Shown: positions 42,919 to 51,184 of the stretch, piece by piece | How the letters are laid out: each line of letters starts with the position of its first letter | Numbering within the stretch: position 1 is the stretch's first letter | Source of the DNA: an uncultured Prevotella sp. | GTDB taxonomy: Bacteria; Bacteroidota; Bacteroidia; Bacteroidales; Bacteroidaceae | Assembly: GCA_900550035.1 (NCBI GenBank) | Contig: URQS01000007.1 | Coordinates: 14,514 to 78,513, forward strand | DNA: 64,000 nucleotides | Reading direction: 5' to 3' | The notes under the pieces: generated by a model | Seen by the model: only the letters and a program-made list of their open reading frames with translations | What the model was told of the DNA's origin: nothing | The model's database searches: none | Made by a program: the position numbers and the translations under genes

Positions 42919-43008
42919 ATGTTGATTTTTGGATTTATTTTTGCAATTTGCTGCGCAGCTGTAGTTGAGGCAGTAGTTGTAAACAACAAGATGAACGCCA
43001 TGAAGTAA
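42919..43008 (+). CDS. 29-residue membrane peptide, first of tandem pair
   Basis: Too short for standard gene finding. Translation: MLIFGFIFAICCAAVVEAVV then VNNKMNAMK. A hydrophobic span of about 20 residues with two Cys ends in VVNN and a basic tail. It is preceded by 'agaaaggatta', a purine-rich stretch also found before its sister gene at 43120. Both genes are 29 codons, share the layout hydrophobic span, A-x-V/A, VVNN, terminal Lys, and lie in one promoter-to-terminator unit. I do not recognise the family. An inner-membrane location is inferred from hydrophobicity. Confidence 0.65.
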   Translation: MLIFGFIFAICCAAVVEAVVVNNKMNAMK

Positions 43009-43119
43009 CTCTCTTGCAGAGTTGCGCATGAAGAACATCAAGACACAAACTAAAGAAGAACACGAGAGAAGGATAACACAGTGATTAACAATAATAAATA
43101 GAGAAAGGATAACATAATT

Positions 43120-43209
43120 ATGATGATAGTAAGTTTAATAGTATTGGCATGCGTTGTTTCACTTGCACAGGCATTTGTTGTTAACAACAATGTGTACCTT
43201 ACTAAGTAA
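43120..43209 (+). CDS. 29-residue membrane peptide, second of tandem pair
   Basis: Translation: MMIVSLIVLACVVSLAQAFV then VNNNVYLTK. It has the same length and end pattern (VVNN, terminal Lys) as the peptide at 42919, with different core residues, so the two look like diverged duplicates kept under protein-level constraint. 'gagaaaggataac' lies 9-19 nt upstream of the ATG. The start could be either of two adjacent ATGs. 'SLAQA' could resemble a signal cleavage site, but almost nothing would remain after cleavage, so a single-span peptide is more likely. Confidence 0.65.
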   Translation: MMIVSLIVLACVVSLAQAFVVNNNVYLTK

Positions 43210-43257
43210 TTTGCTGCTTTAACAAGTACAAATTTTCAATTCATATATATTTACGCG

Positions 43258-43315
43258 AAAGCGGTTGCACGAAGTCTCTGCAAGGAGGCTGCATGCAACC
43301 GCTTTTCTTTTTTTC
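43258..43315 (+). terminator. Terminator of tandem tiny-peptide unit
   Basis: The stem 'aaagcggttgca' with 'tgcaaccgcttt' encloses a 24-nt loop that folds again (ctctgcaaggaggctgca) and is followed by a T-run. It faces rightward, so it ends the unit starting at 42781. It may also help end murF-alr upstream of it on the other strand less efficiently. Confidence 0.85.
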
Positions 43316-43364
43316 ATGAGATTGAAGTAGTGCCAAAACGTGTTTTGTTTTGGCACACTCTCAA

Positions 43365-44146
43365 TTAGTCTTGATAGTACACACGCTTAACACGGTTGCT
43401 GATACCGGTCAGCACCTCGTATGGGATTGTGTCTATAGTGTCTGACAATACTGTTACGGGCAGTTCTTCGCCGAAGATTATCACCTGGTCGCCCTCCTTG
43501 CAGTCGATGTCGGTCACGTCAATCATTGCCACGTCCATGCAGATGTTGCCTACATATTCAGCCTTCTTGCCGTTAACGAGGCAGTAGCAGTGACGATTGC
43601 CTAAGTGGCGGTTCAGTCCGTCGGCATAACCAATAGGTATTGCGGCGATGCGCGAGTCGCGTGTCAGTGTTCCGCGGCGGCTGTATCCTATGGTTTCGTT
43701 GGCAGGAATGTCGTGTATCTGCAGTATTGTAGTCTTCAGCGTAGTCACGTTGTTTATCATCGAGTTGTCGCGTGAGTCGTAGCCGTAGAGTCCAAGTCCG
43801 AGTCGGCACATGTCAAGCTGGCGTTCGGGGAAGTGTTCAATACCAGCCGAATTGTCTATGTGGCGCAGTATCTTGTGTGGGAAAGCGGCGCAGAGTTGCT
43901 TGCTGCCCTTCTCGAACAATTCAAACTGATGGGCTGAGAACTCGTCGAACGAGTCGCTGTCGCTGCCTACGAAGTGTGAGAATACAGAGCGTGGTATCAC
44001 AGCCGACTGATGTTGCAGACGGTCAATAAGCTCAGGCATATCCTTCAATGGGTCGAAACCGAGGCGGTGCATACCAGTGTCGAGCTTGATGTGTACGGGG
44101 AAGTTGTTTATGCCGTTCTTCTGAGCCTCGCGCACAAGAGCGTCGG
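43365..44146 (-). CDS. Alanine racemase C-terminal part, downstream of frameshift
   Basis: About 256 residues continuing the alanine racemase domain of the MurF-Alr fusion in another frame. It opens at EAQKNGINNFPVHIKLDTGM, includes VFSHFVGSDSDSFDEFSAHQ, IDNSAGIEHFP and the catalytic Tyr in TIGYSRRGTL, and ends normally after GISNRVKRVYYQ. The first ATG in this frame (44135) is only the first available Met, not a real start. Alanine racemase makes D-Ala for peptidoglycan. See the upstream part for the frameshift. Confidence 0.85.
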
Positions 44147-45838
44147 CAGTCGGAACGAGTACACCTCTGGTTCAAGGTCGTAGTCGAACATGGTCTTGAA
44201 CGCCGACATTTCGGGGTTCATAATCATTATGTTCGATGTAATACCGTTCTTGCGCAGTGTCACGCCCTCATCTGCCACTGCCACAGCCAGATAGTCTACG
44301 CGGTGGTCTTGCAGAGTCTTGGCTATCTCCACGGCACCGGCTCCGTAGGCATCTGCCTTTATCATGCACACGAGTTTGGTCTCGGGTTTCATGAACGAGC
44401 GGTAGAAGTTGAGGTTCTTGACAACGTTCGAGAGGTTCACTTCGAGAATTGTCTCGTGCACCTTCTGTACAAGCAGTTCGGTGATATTGTCAAATCCGAA
44501 GCGGCGTGCGCCCTTAATCAGAATCACCTCGTTGCGCAATGTCTCAAAGACAGTGCTGTGGATGAACGATGTAACATCATGGAAGAAGAACTTTTCTGGC
44601 ACCTTTATCATGTCTGCATAATCCATAATCTGCGGGCCGATACCTATAATCTTGTTCACACCACGCTGCACGCTGAGTTTCGACACCTCCTTATAGAGCT
44701 GTTCGAGCGGTTCGCCCGTCTGGTATATGTCACTCAGGATGAGTGTGCGCTTACGTCCCTTATGGTCGGGGCGGCGGTTCATGAAGTCGAGAGCAATGTC
44801 GAGCGAGTTGATGTCCGAATTGTACGAGTCGTTGATGAGCGTGCATCCGTGCTGTCCTTCTTTCACCTCCAGGCGCATAGCTACCGGTTCCAGATTCTTC
44901 ATGCGCTCAGCCAGAAGCTCGCGCGAGAGTCCGAGGTGCAGTGCCACGACAGCAGTTGTGACAGAGTTGCGCACCGAAGCCTCGTCGATGAACGGCAGGT
45001 CGTATTCGCTCTCTTCACCATTATATATATAATGTATGGTAGATGTGAAGTCCTTCTTCTCCACTTTCTTTACGAACAGGGCAGCCTTAGGGTCCCTCAT
45101 CGACCATGCAAGGTTGTCGCCACGATAGTCGAAGCTCTTCACCACGTTGTCAACGATAGTGTCATCCTTGCAGTATACAATGGTCTTGGCATCGTGGAAT
45201 AGTTGTATTTTCTCACGACACTTCTCCTCAAGCGATTCGAAATTCTTCTGATGTGCATCACCGATGAATGTCAGTACGGCTATATCGGGCTGTATGATGT
45301 CGCGCAGTGCGAGCATCTCGCCCGGTTCGCTGATACCAGCCTCGAATACTCCCACCTGGCTCTGCTCGTTTAGGAGCCATACCGACAGAGGCACTCCAAT
45401 CTGCGAGTTGTAGCTGCGTGGCGAGCGTGTCACGTTGATTTCGGGCGACAGAAGTTGGTAGAGCCATTCCTTAACAATGGTCTTACCGTTTGAGCCAGTG
45501 ATTCCTACGATAGGAATGTTGTATTCGTCGCGGTGGCGTTCGGCAAGTCGTTGCAGTGCTACAAGCGAGTTCTCCACACGCAGGAAGTTGGCATTGGCAT
45601 AGGTAGTGGCATAGTCCAATGGCACATGTTCCACCACGAAGTTGCGCACTCCGCGTCTGTAGAGGTCGGAAATATAATTATGACCGTCACCACGTCCCGA
45701 CTTCAGGGCGAAGAACAATGTCTCCTCGGCGAAGCACAACGAGCGGCTGTCTGTTAGCAGAAACCCTATGTTGGCGTCGGCATTGCCGAAGCGATGGGCT
45801 CCTATGAGCGTTGTAACTTTTTCAATAGTATAAGTCAT
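44108..45838 (-). CDS. murF: MurF ligase and start of fused alanine racemase, ends at frameshift
   Basis: A 576-codon frame. Residues 1 to about 450 are MurF, which adds D-Ala-D-Ala to UDP-MurNAc-tripeptide: the ATP loop is GITGSNGKT (112-120), with PRSYNSQIGVPLSVW and LINDSYNSDINSLDIALDFM. From about 455 the alanine racemase domain begins, with the PLP-binding Lys in CMIKADAYGAG. The normal Bacteroidales protein is a fusion of about 825 residues. Here the frame shifts near 44146, where 'CGACTGC' is followed by 'CGACGCT' with one base too few on the minus strand. The last 13 or so residues of this frame are therefore spurious. A TAAGTTTG box lies at 45864-45871. Confidence 0.92.
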   Translation of the reverse strand: MTYTIEKVTTLIGAHRFGNADANIGFLLTDSRSLCFAEETLFFALKSGRGDGHNYISDLYRRGVRNFVVEHVPLDYATTYANANFLRVENSLVALQRLAERHRDEYNIPIVGITGSNGKTIVKEWLYQLLSPEINVTRSPRSYNSQIGVPLSVWLLNEQSQVGVFEAGISEPGEMLALRDIIQPDIAVLTFIGDAHQKNFESLEEKCREKIQLFHDAKTIVYCKDDTIVDNVVKSFDYRGDNLAWSMRDPKAALFVKKVEKKDFTSTIHYIYNGEESEYDLPFIDEASVRNSVTTAVVALHLGLSRELLAERMKNLEPVAMRLEVKEGQHGCTLINDSYNSDINSLDIALDFMNRRPDHKGRKRTLILSDIYQTGEPLEQLYKEVSKLSVQRGVNKIIGIGPQIMDYADMIKVPEKFFFHDVTSFIHSTVFETLRNEVILIKGARRFGFDNITELLVQKVHETILEVNLSNVVKNLNFYRSFMKPETKLVCMIKADAYGAGAVEIAKTLQDHRVDYLAVAVADEGVTLRKNGITSNIMIMNPEMSAFKTMFDYDLEPEVYSFRLPTLLCARLRRTA

Positions 45839-45863
45839 ATTCCGATAAATTGATATTATGTTG

Positions 45864-45871
45864 CAAACTTA
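45864..45871 (-). promoter_or_regulatory. -7 box of murF-alr
   Basis: TAAGTTTG on the minus strand, 26 nt upstream of the start codon. The short leader is typical of the strand's other genes. Confidence 0.45.
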
Positions 45872-45937
45872 CTTATTTTCTCGCACATATAGGCAGATTA
45901 CAGGAGTTTTTTTAGTAAAGAAAAGGAAAAGCTTTGC

Positions 45938-47308
45938 TTATTCAAACACATCTTCTACTACATTCTTTGGAAGAAATACGTTATGTTTAATACCGTCTTT
46001 AGGTGGATATTTTAGGAAAAGACAGTACACCACTTCCTTACCTTTAATGAGCGGAAGTCCTTCGCTACGTACTTTCAGGTCGGCAAACAGACGTTCTGCA
46101 TAATCTGGTTCTGTCCATTTGCATTCACCAATGAGTATTTTCTTACGGTCCATTGATTCTGCCACGACATCAAGTTCCACTGATTTTTCGCGTGAAATGC
46201 TGCCCCACCAACGTCCTGCTACGTTCCAGAGTGTTCCGTCAACGACATTTCCGCTCACTGCATTACGGCAGAGTATTTCCCATCGGTTGGCTACAAATTC
46301 GTTCATTGTTTTCGAAATCATTTCTTCTACTACCTTGTCGCGTCCGAGTGCTATTAACGAACGGTTGGGCACCACATATCGATAAAAGAAACACATAAAT
46401 GGATCGGCAACATGATATACACCCCGCTTGCTGCTGCGTGGACTCTCGCCGTATGGAATTTCGCGTTCTACAAAACCGAGATTTGTAAGTTTTTGAAGCG
46501 GACGACTTAGTTCTGTTGCAGGTTTGCCGAGCTTTGCTGCTATCTCTGATATCTTGTTTACGCCATTGCCGATGAGCGAGAGAAGCGTTGACGACAGTGT
46601 CGTTTGTTGAAAGTCGTCCATAAAGAGCCGTGCAGGTTCTTCGTATAGTGTCCCGTTAACATTCACAATGTTGTATTTTATAGCTTCTGCCATACTTGTT
46701 TCCTTTTCGCGCAGTTCCCAATAGCGTGGCACACCGCCCCATACTGCATACTCTTCTACTGTATTCAAGGCATTGGTCTGCAATATTTCTTGTAGGAATC
46801 GTACATGAATAGGTTCGAGTTTAATTATGTTATCGGCACGTCCATACAGTGGTTCAGCAGCGTTGAGCACAAGTCCCTGCATCATTTGTTGCGACGATCC
46901 GCATAGTACGATGTTATAGCGTAAGGATTTTGAATCGATTAGTTTTTGAAGAATCGACGGCAGGGTACGGTCGCTCTTGACAAGCAGCGGAAACTCATCC
47001 ATACATAGGCAGAACTTCTCGTTGGTGCGATAGTTGGCTTGAGTTAGGAGCGATTCCCAGTCTGGATATTCCACTTTGTCAAAACCTTCGAACTTTGTGG
47101 ATAGAAGACGTGCAAGCAAACGTCTCTGCTGGCTGCTCTCTGAATTGTCAGCCATAAAATATACGTCGTCATTATTGAACACACGCTTTATGAGCGTCGA
47201 CTTGCCTAATCGTCTACGCCCATATATAACGCTTAAGCCAGTGTCTGCTGATTCATGCAGACACTTGTGCAGTCGCTTTTGTTCTTCTATTCTGTCTACA
47301 AACTTCAT
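45938..47308 (-). CDS. Archaeal-type AAA ATPase with DUF234 nuclease-like end
   Basis: A 456-residue protein. The N-terminal P-loop is IYGRRRLGKSTLIKRVF (about 28-44) and a Walker B region follows in FCLCMDEFPLL (about 102-112). Sensor-like VLCGSSQQMM follows. A winged-helix region is at about 260-310 (KISEIAAKLGKPATELSRPL). The C-terminal DUF234 part (ELDVVAESMDRKKILIGECK, about 380-405) has an E/D-x-Dxx-ECK pattern like restriction-type nuclease folds. Such proteins are scattered in bacteria and archaea with no firm function, sometimes linked to mobile or toxin-like loci. It stands alone between murF-alr and rmuC. Confidence 0.85.
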   Translation of the reverse strand: MKFVDRIEEQKRLHKCLHESADTGLSVIYGRRRLGKSTLIKRVFNNDDVYFMADNSESSQQRRLLARLLSTKFEGFDKVEYPDWESLLTQANYRTNEKFCLCMDEFPLLVKSDRTLPSILQKLIDSKSLRYNIVLCGSSQQMMQGLVLNAAEPLYGRADNIIKLEPIHVRFLQEILQTNALNTVEEYAVWGGVPRYWELREKETSMAEAIKYNIVNVNGTLYEEPARLFMDDFQQTTLSSTLLSLIGNGVNKISEIAAKLGKPATELSRPLQKLTNLGFVEREIPYGESPRSSKRGVYHVADPFMCFFYRYVVPNRSLIALGRDKVVEEMISKTMNEFVANRWEILCRNAVSGNVVDGTLWNVAGRWWGSISREKSVELDVVAESMDRKKILIGECKWTEPDYAERLFADLKVRSEGLPLIKGKEVVYCLFLKYPPKDGIKHNVFLPKNVVEDVFE

Positions 47309-47377
47309 TTACTCAAATATTATGTTTTGCAAAAATAATGTTTTTCAAACATAATAACAAGAGAAAGCGACATTTTT

Positions 47378-48823
47378 TTATATTTCATCAATTGTCGTGG
47401 AATCAGCCTCGATAAACATTGAGTCGTCCATTTCGGCGAGCGACTTCTTTTTCTTGTTTTCCTTTGCTCCTGCCTTAAGCAGGTTGCGGGCGGCTGTTAT
47501 TATGCTTGCGCCACTGTCGGCGGTTGTTATTTTCAGTTTAGCGATTTTCTTTATGGTGTCGTTCATGCTTGTCTCCACGTCGCTGAATCGCATACCGAAG
47601 TCCTGCACACGATCGATAACGGTGTTGGCGGCATCAATCATAGCTTGCTGGTTTTTGAGCTGTCGCACTTGGGTCCACATCATTTCCAGCACGCGCAGGT
47701 TCATGTACATAGTCTGCGGACCAAGTATCATCACTCCTTCGTCGTAAGCCTCGCGCCACAGTGTGCTGTCGTTGAGCAATGCAAGGTTTAGCGCACCCTC
47801 AATAGGCACGTACATTATGGCGAAGTTGAGCTTGTTGTATCCGCTTGGCAGATACTTGGTGTATTCCTTTTTAGCCAGTCGTTTCACCTGGGCTCTTACG
47901 CTTGCGATGTGCGATTTCAGATATTCAGTCTTCTCGGGAGTTCCGTCTTCGGCGTTCATGTATCGCTCGTAGTCGGTCAGCGACATTTTGGAGTCTACCA
48001 CAACGTGGCGGTTGTTGGGGAAGTGTAGTATGAAGTCGGGTATCAGTCCCTTTCCGTCGTCGCCTTTGGCAGTCTTTCCAGCCTTGTCTTTCAGGGTTTC
48101 CTGCGTGTCAAACTGTTCGCCCTCCTTCAGTTCGAGGTCTTCGAGCAGTTGCTTAAGTTTCAGCTCACCGAAGTTGCCTTGCACCTTTACCTCACCTGTT
48201 AGCGCACGTGTCAGTCGGTCGGCGGTCTCGCCCAATGCCACACTCTTCTGCATATTAATCTTAATAGTTTCGTCAAGACGGGTTAGAGCTTCGCTCTGCT
48301 GCGCCTTCGATTTGTCGAAAGCCTCCTGCATATCCTTCAGACTTTGTTGCAGAGGGTCAATAATCTTCGATACCTGCTCCTTGTTTCGCTCACCCAGTTC
48401 TTCCTGACGGCGCTTCAGAATTTCCTCCGACGTAGTCTGCATCTGCTCGCGAATGAGCTGGAGCTGGTTGTCCACCTGCTCCTTGTTCATCTGCTTCAAT
48501 GCCTCAATCTGCTTGTCGGCATTGTCCTTTGTTTGTGCAAGTTGCTTGTCGTGCGAATCCTTCAGTTCTGCAATCTGCTTGTCGTACGCCTCCTTGAAGT
48601 CCGCCAGTTGTCGGTCGAACGATTCTTTCATTTCGGCTTCTTTCTGTCTGTTGCGTTCAGTTTCGGTTTTGAGCGATGCTTTATAGTTGTCGGCATAAGC
48701 TTTCTGTACGTCACGTTCTGATGTCAGCGTCTTGATTTGTTCGGTCTGGCTCTTGCTTCCCAACAGATATCCTACCGCTGCCATGACTACAGCAGCAATG
48801 CCTAAAATAATGTATACTACCAT
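47378..48823 (-). CDS. rmuC: DNA recombination protein RmuC
   Basis: A 481-residue RmuC. One N-terminal transmembrane segment (IILGIAAVVMAAVGYLLG, about 4-21) is followed by a long coiled coil (about 30-185) with repeated 'FKEAYDKQIAELKDSHDKQL' type heptads. The RmuC nuclease-like domain spans about 215-420 (GNFGELKLKQLLEDLEL, then DFILHFPNNRHVVVDSKMSL with the Asp-x-Lys core). It limits inversions at short inverted repeats in E. coli; the same role is inferred. Its start is 33 nt from the DMT transporter stop, so it may be read from the thiamine operon. Confidence 0.94.
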   Translation of the reverse strand: MVVYIILGIAAVVMAAVGYLLGSKSQTEQIKTLTSERDVQKAYADNYKASLKTETERNRQKEAEMKESFDRQLADFKEAYDKQIAELKDSHDKQLAQTKDNADKQIEALKQMNKEQVDNQLQLIREQMQTTSEEILKRRQEELGERNKEQVSKIIDPLQQSLKDMQEAFDKSKAQQSEALTRLDETIKINMQKSVALGETADRLTRALTGEVKVQGNFGELKLKQLLEDLELKEGEQFDTQETLKDKAGKTAKGDDGKGLIPDFILHFPNNRHVVVDSKMSLTDYERYMNAEDGTPEKTEYLKSHIASVRAQVKRLAKKEYTKYLPSGYNKLNFAIMYVPIEGALNLALLNDSTLWREAYDEGVMILGPQTMYMNLRVLEMMWTQVRQLKNQQAMIDAANTVIDRVQDFGMRFSDVETSMNDTIKKIAKLKITTADSGASIITAARNLLKAGAKENKKKKSLAEMDDSMFIEADSTTIDEI

Positions 48824-48856
48824 ATATTTGTTGTATTATAATTAGTCGTGTTGAGG

Positions 48857-49756
48857 TTATTTCTTCGTGTTTTCTTTTCGTCTTGAAGCCATAAGATTCT
48901 GCAATACCACGCTCAGTATCACCATTGTGATGCCTACATAGAAAGAAATGTTCAGCTCACGACCTTCACCGAATGCCGCGAAAGCTATGAGAATGGTGTA
49001 GCACGGCTCAAGGTTGTAGGTGAGGTTGACGGTGAATGCTGATAGTTTCTTTAGCACAATGATTTGCAGGAGATACAGACCTGCTGTGCAGAACAATGCC
49101 AGACACAGAAGCCACCATAGGTTGTCGCCTTCTGGTACTACCATTACGGGTTGTGACGAAGGATAAATCATCAGATAGAACGGTATGATGATGCTCACAC
49201 CTATCAGTCCGCCCACCATCAGATATAATAATGCTGTGCGCGACTTGATGTCCTGGCAAGCCGTCTTGTTTGTTATGGCATATAGCGAGCACACGGCAGC
49301 CGATAGTACGCCGATGATGATACCCGTTCGATAGCGGGTGTCGAACGAGAATATGCAAGCCAGTCCTACAATGGTGATAAGTGCCAATAGCATATCAACA
49401 ATCGAAAATCGCTTGCGCAGTATCATCGGCTCGAATATGGATGTGAAGAAGCAGATGCTGGCAAAACTCACCACACCGATTGATACATTACTCGCTTTGA
49501 TGGATGCATAGAACAATATCCAATGTAAACCGAGCAATGTGCCGCAACCTGCTATTTTCAGAAATTTCTTGAATTCAATACGTGGCAAACCCGTAAATAC
49601 GAGCAGAATCATCGTTGTGAATACGAGTCGATACCATGTCAGAGTTGTCTCATTGAGTGTAACGAGTTTGCCGAATAATCCTGTAAAACCTGCAAGCATT
49701 ACACTCAAGTGTAGTTGTATGAATGCTTTCTTCAATCCTGTTTGTTCCATGTTCAT
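48857..49756 (-). CDS. EamA/DMT-family transporter at end of thiamine operon
   Basis: A 299-residue protein with about ten hydrophobic segments in two EamA halves (LHLSVMLAGFTGLFGKLVTL at the start, and a duplicate beginning near TGIIIGVLSAAVCSLYAITN). It belongs to the drug/metabolite transporter superfamily. The start codon lies 3 nt after the TenI-like gene's stop, so the two are translationally linked, and the whole set follows a TPP riboswitch. This suggests export or import of a thiamine precursor or related compound. The substrate is inferred from context only. Confidence 0.85.
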   Translation of the reverse strand: MNMEQTGLKKAFIQLHLSVMLAGFTGLFGKLVTLNETTLTWYRLVFTTMILLVFTGLPRIEFKKFLKIAGCGTLLGLHWILFYASIKASNVSIGVVSFASICFFTSIFEPMILRKRFSIVDMLLALITIVGLACIFSFDTRYRTGIIIGVLSAAVCSLYAITNKTACQDIKSRTALLYLMVGGLIGVSIIIPFYLMIYPSSQPVMVVPEGDNLWWLLCLALFCTAGLYLLQIIVLKKLSAFTVNLTYNLEPCYTILIAFAAFGEGRELNISFYVGITMVILSVVLQNLMASRRKENTKK

Positions 49757-49759
49757 TTG

Positions 49760-50296
49760 TTATTCTTTCCACATTTCGCCCAACATGGCTGCGCCTCCGA
49801 ATCCGTATTCCTCCAATTGTGGAATACGCTGGCGTGTGACGCCTCCCAATGCCACTACTTTGTGGTCGATAATGCCTTGTGCCGATGCTTGGCGTAGGAC
49901 TTCGTCGCTGAATGCCGAATGGTAGCCTTGTTTGGATATGCTGTCGTATATAGGACTAAGGAATACGTAGTCCATCTTTGGCTTGCGTTCTACTACTTCC
50001 TCTAATGAATGGCATGAGCACGACAGACTGCCTTGATGGTCGGCTGGAACGGTGTTGTTGCGGCGGTTGAGATGTATGCCGTGCAAATGAAACTCCTTGC
50101 ACAATTCAAAGTGATCGTGCACAACGATACGTTGTAGCCATCGCTTGTTTACTGCCTCAAGCAATTGTCGGCACTCGTCTATTTGCGAGTCGGGCTTGCG
50201 AAGATGCAGCAGGTCGATGCCGCTCTCAAACAGACGGTTGATGGCTGAGGCTTCGTCTGTGAAAAAATAGGGTAGGGTGATGGCGATGGTTTTCAT
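49760..50296 (-). CDS. tenI: TenI/ThiE-like protein
   Basis: Starting at the Met at 50296 gives 178 residues. The fold is that of thiamine phosphate synthase, with LLHLRKPDSQIDECRQLL, VVHDHFELCKEFHLHGIHLN and the phosphate loop VALGGVTRQRIPQLEEYGFG. A full-length ThiE is encoded at 53068, and this copy departs from it at several active-site positions, so it is probably the TenI type. TenI speeds tautomer conversion of the thiazole unit. A second thiamine phosphate synthase activity cannot be excluded. The longer open frame (to 50350) runs into repeat DNA and is not credible. Confidence 0.75.
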   Translation of the reverse strand: MKTIAITLPYFFTDEASAINRLFESGIDLLHLRKPDSQIDECRQLLEAVNKRWLQRIVVHDHFELCKEFHLHGIHLNRRNNTVPADHQGSLSCSCHSLEEVVERKPKMDYVFLSPIYDSISKQGYHSAFSDEVLRQASAQGIIDHKVVALGGVTRQRIPQLEEYGFGGAAMLGEMWKE

Positions 50297-50374
50297 TAGT
50301 TGAGAATTATGATAAGTTGAGAGTTGAAAGTTGAAAGTTTCACATCTCAACTCTCACCTCTCAATTCTCAACTA
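50297..50374. repeat. Inverted word-repeat island between tenI and thi4
   Basis: 'tagttgagaatt' (50297-50308) is exactly complementary to 'aattctcaacta' (50363-50374). Between them are repeats of 'gttgagag'/'ctctcaac' type. The island directly abuts the tenI start codon and lies within the thiamine operon. Its word set matches the island at 18960-19066. Confidence 0.7.
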
Positions 50375-50382
50375 TATAAAAA

Positions 50383-51156
50383 CTATTTCTTAAGTTTCTC
50401 GATAATCAGTTCGGCAACCTTCTTGCCTGACATGAGCATACCGCCGAAGATAGGTCCCATACGAGGAGTGCCGGCTACGGCTGAAGATGCCATACCGCAA
50501 ACGTACAGACCAGGATAAATCTCGCGTGTGCCCTCTACTACCTGACGCTCGCCTTCCTCTACGTCGAGTGAACGCTCGCCGATAACGCCGCCAGTTGTTG
50601 TCTCAAGACGGATGCCGTTCTTGCGTGCTACAACCTTGCACATCTCTGAGTCGTGACCGGTACCGTCGATAACGCACTTGGCCATGATGTTAAGCGGATC
50701 GACGTGCAGACCCTCGCGCAATACCGGAGTCCAGTTTACTACAACACCGCTCACCTTGTTTTCCTTGAACACTACGTCCTCTACAGAGTAGCAGTTGAAG
50801 ATAGTAGCACCGGCGTGTACTGCGTGATACAGCAGTGATGATGTGCTCTCTACAGAGTCGATGGTGTAGAGTCCGTCTTCAAACGGATGGTAGTTGATTT
50901 CGAAGTCGTTAACGATGTCCATTGCCTCTTCCTGAATAACAATCTGGTTGAACATCATTGCACCACCCCACATACCGCCACCGGGCGACAGCTTGCGGTC
51001 GAACTGTGCTACTTTCAGTCCTGCCTTGGCAAGATAGTAGGCTGCTACGATACCTGACGGACCGCCGCCTACGATAGCGACGTCGAGGTCGAGGTTGTTC
51101 TGGAGTTTGTCAAAATAGGTAGTGATAATACCTTTTGATACTTGTGTTTCAATCAT
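50383..51156 (-). CDS. thi4: Thi4-type thiazole synthase, His-type (sulfide-dependent)
   Basis: A 257-residue Thi4, which builds the ADP-thiazole precursor of thiamine from NAD+, glycine and a sulfur source. The nucleotide-binding motif is VAIVGGGPSGIVAAYYLAKA (about 26-45). GGGMWGGAMMFNQIV and the C-terminal GTPRMGPIFGGMLMSGKKVA are family marks. In plants and yeast a Cys is sacrificed; here the matching loop reads REGLHVDPL with His, as in archaeal enzymes that use free sulfide and turn over. ThiG, ThiS, ThiF and ThiH are not seen in this operon, so Thi4 supplies the thiazole. Confidence 0.9.
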   Translation of the reverse strand: MIETQVSKGIITTYFDKLQNNLDLDVAIVGGGPSGIVAAYYLAKAGLKVAQFDRKLSPGGGMWGGAMMFNQIVIQEEAMDIVNDFEINYHPFEDGLYTIDSVESTSSLLYHAVHAGATIFNCYSVEDVVFKENKVSGVVVNWTPVLREGLHVDPLNIMAKCVIDGTGHDSEMCKVVARKNGIRLETTTGGVIGERSLDVEEGERQVVEGTREIYPGLYVCGMASSAVAGTPRMGPIFGGMLMSGKKVAELIIEKLKK

Positions 51157-51184
51157 TGCTTTATATTGTTAATTGTTGATTTTA

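Noticed and set aside
43028..43084. 18-codon frame between the two 29-residue peptides
   Set aside because: Highly polar and without similarity to its neighbours; could be chance. Kept out of the feature list.
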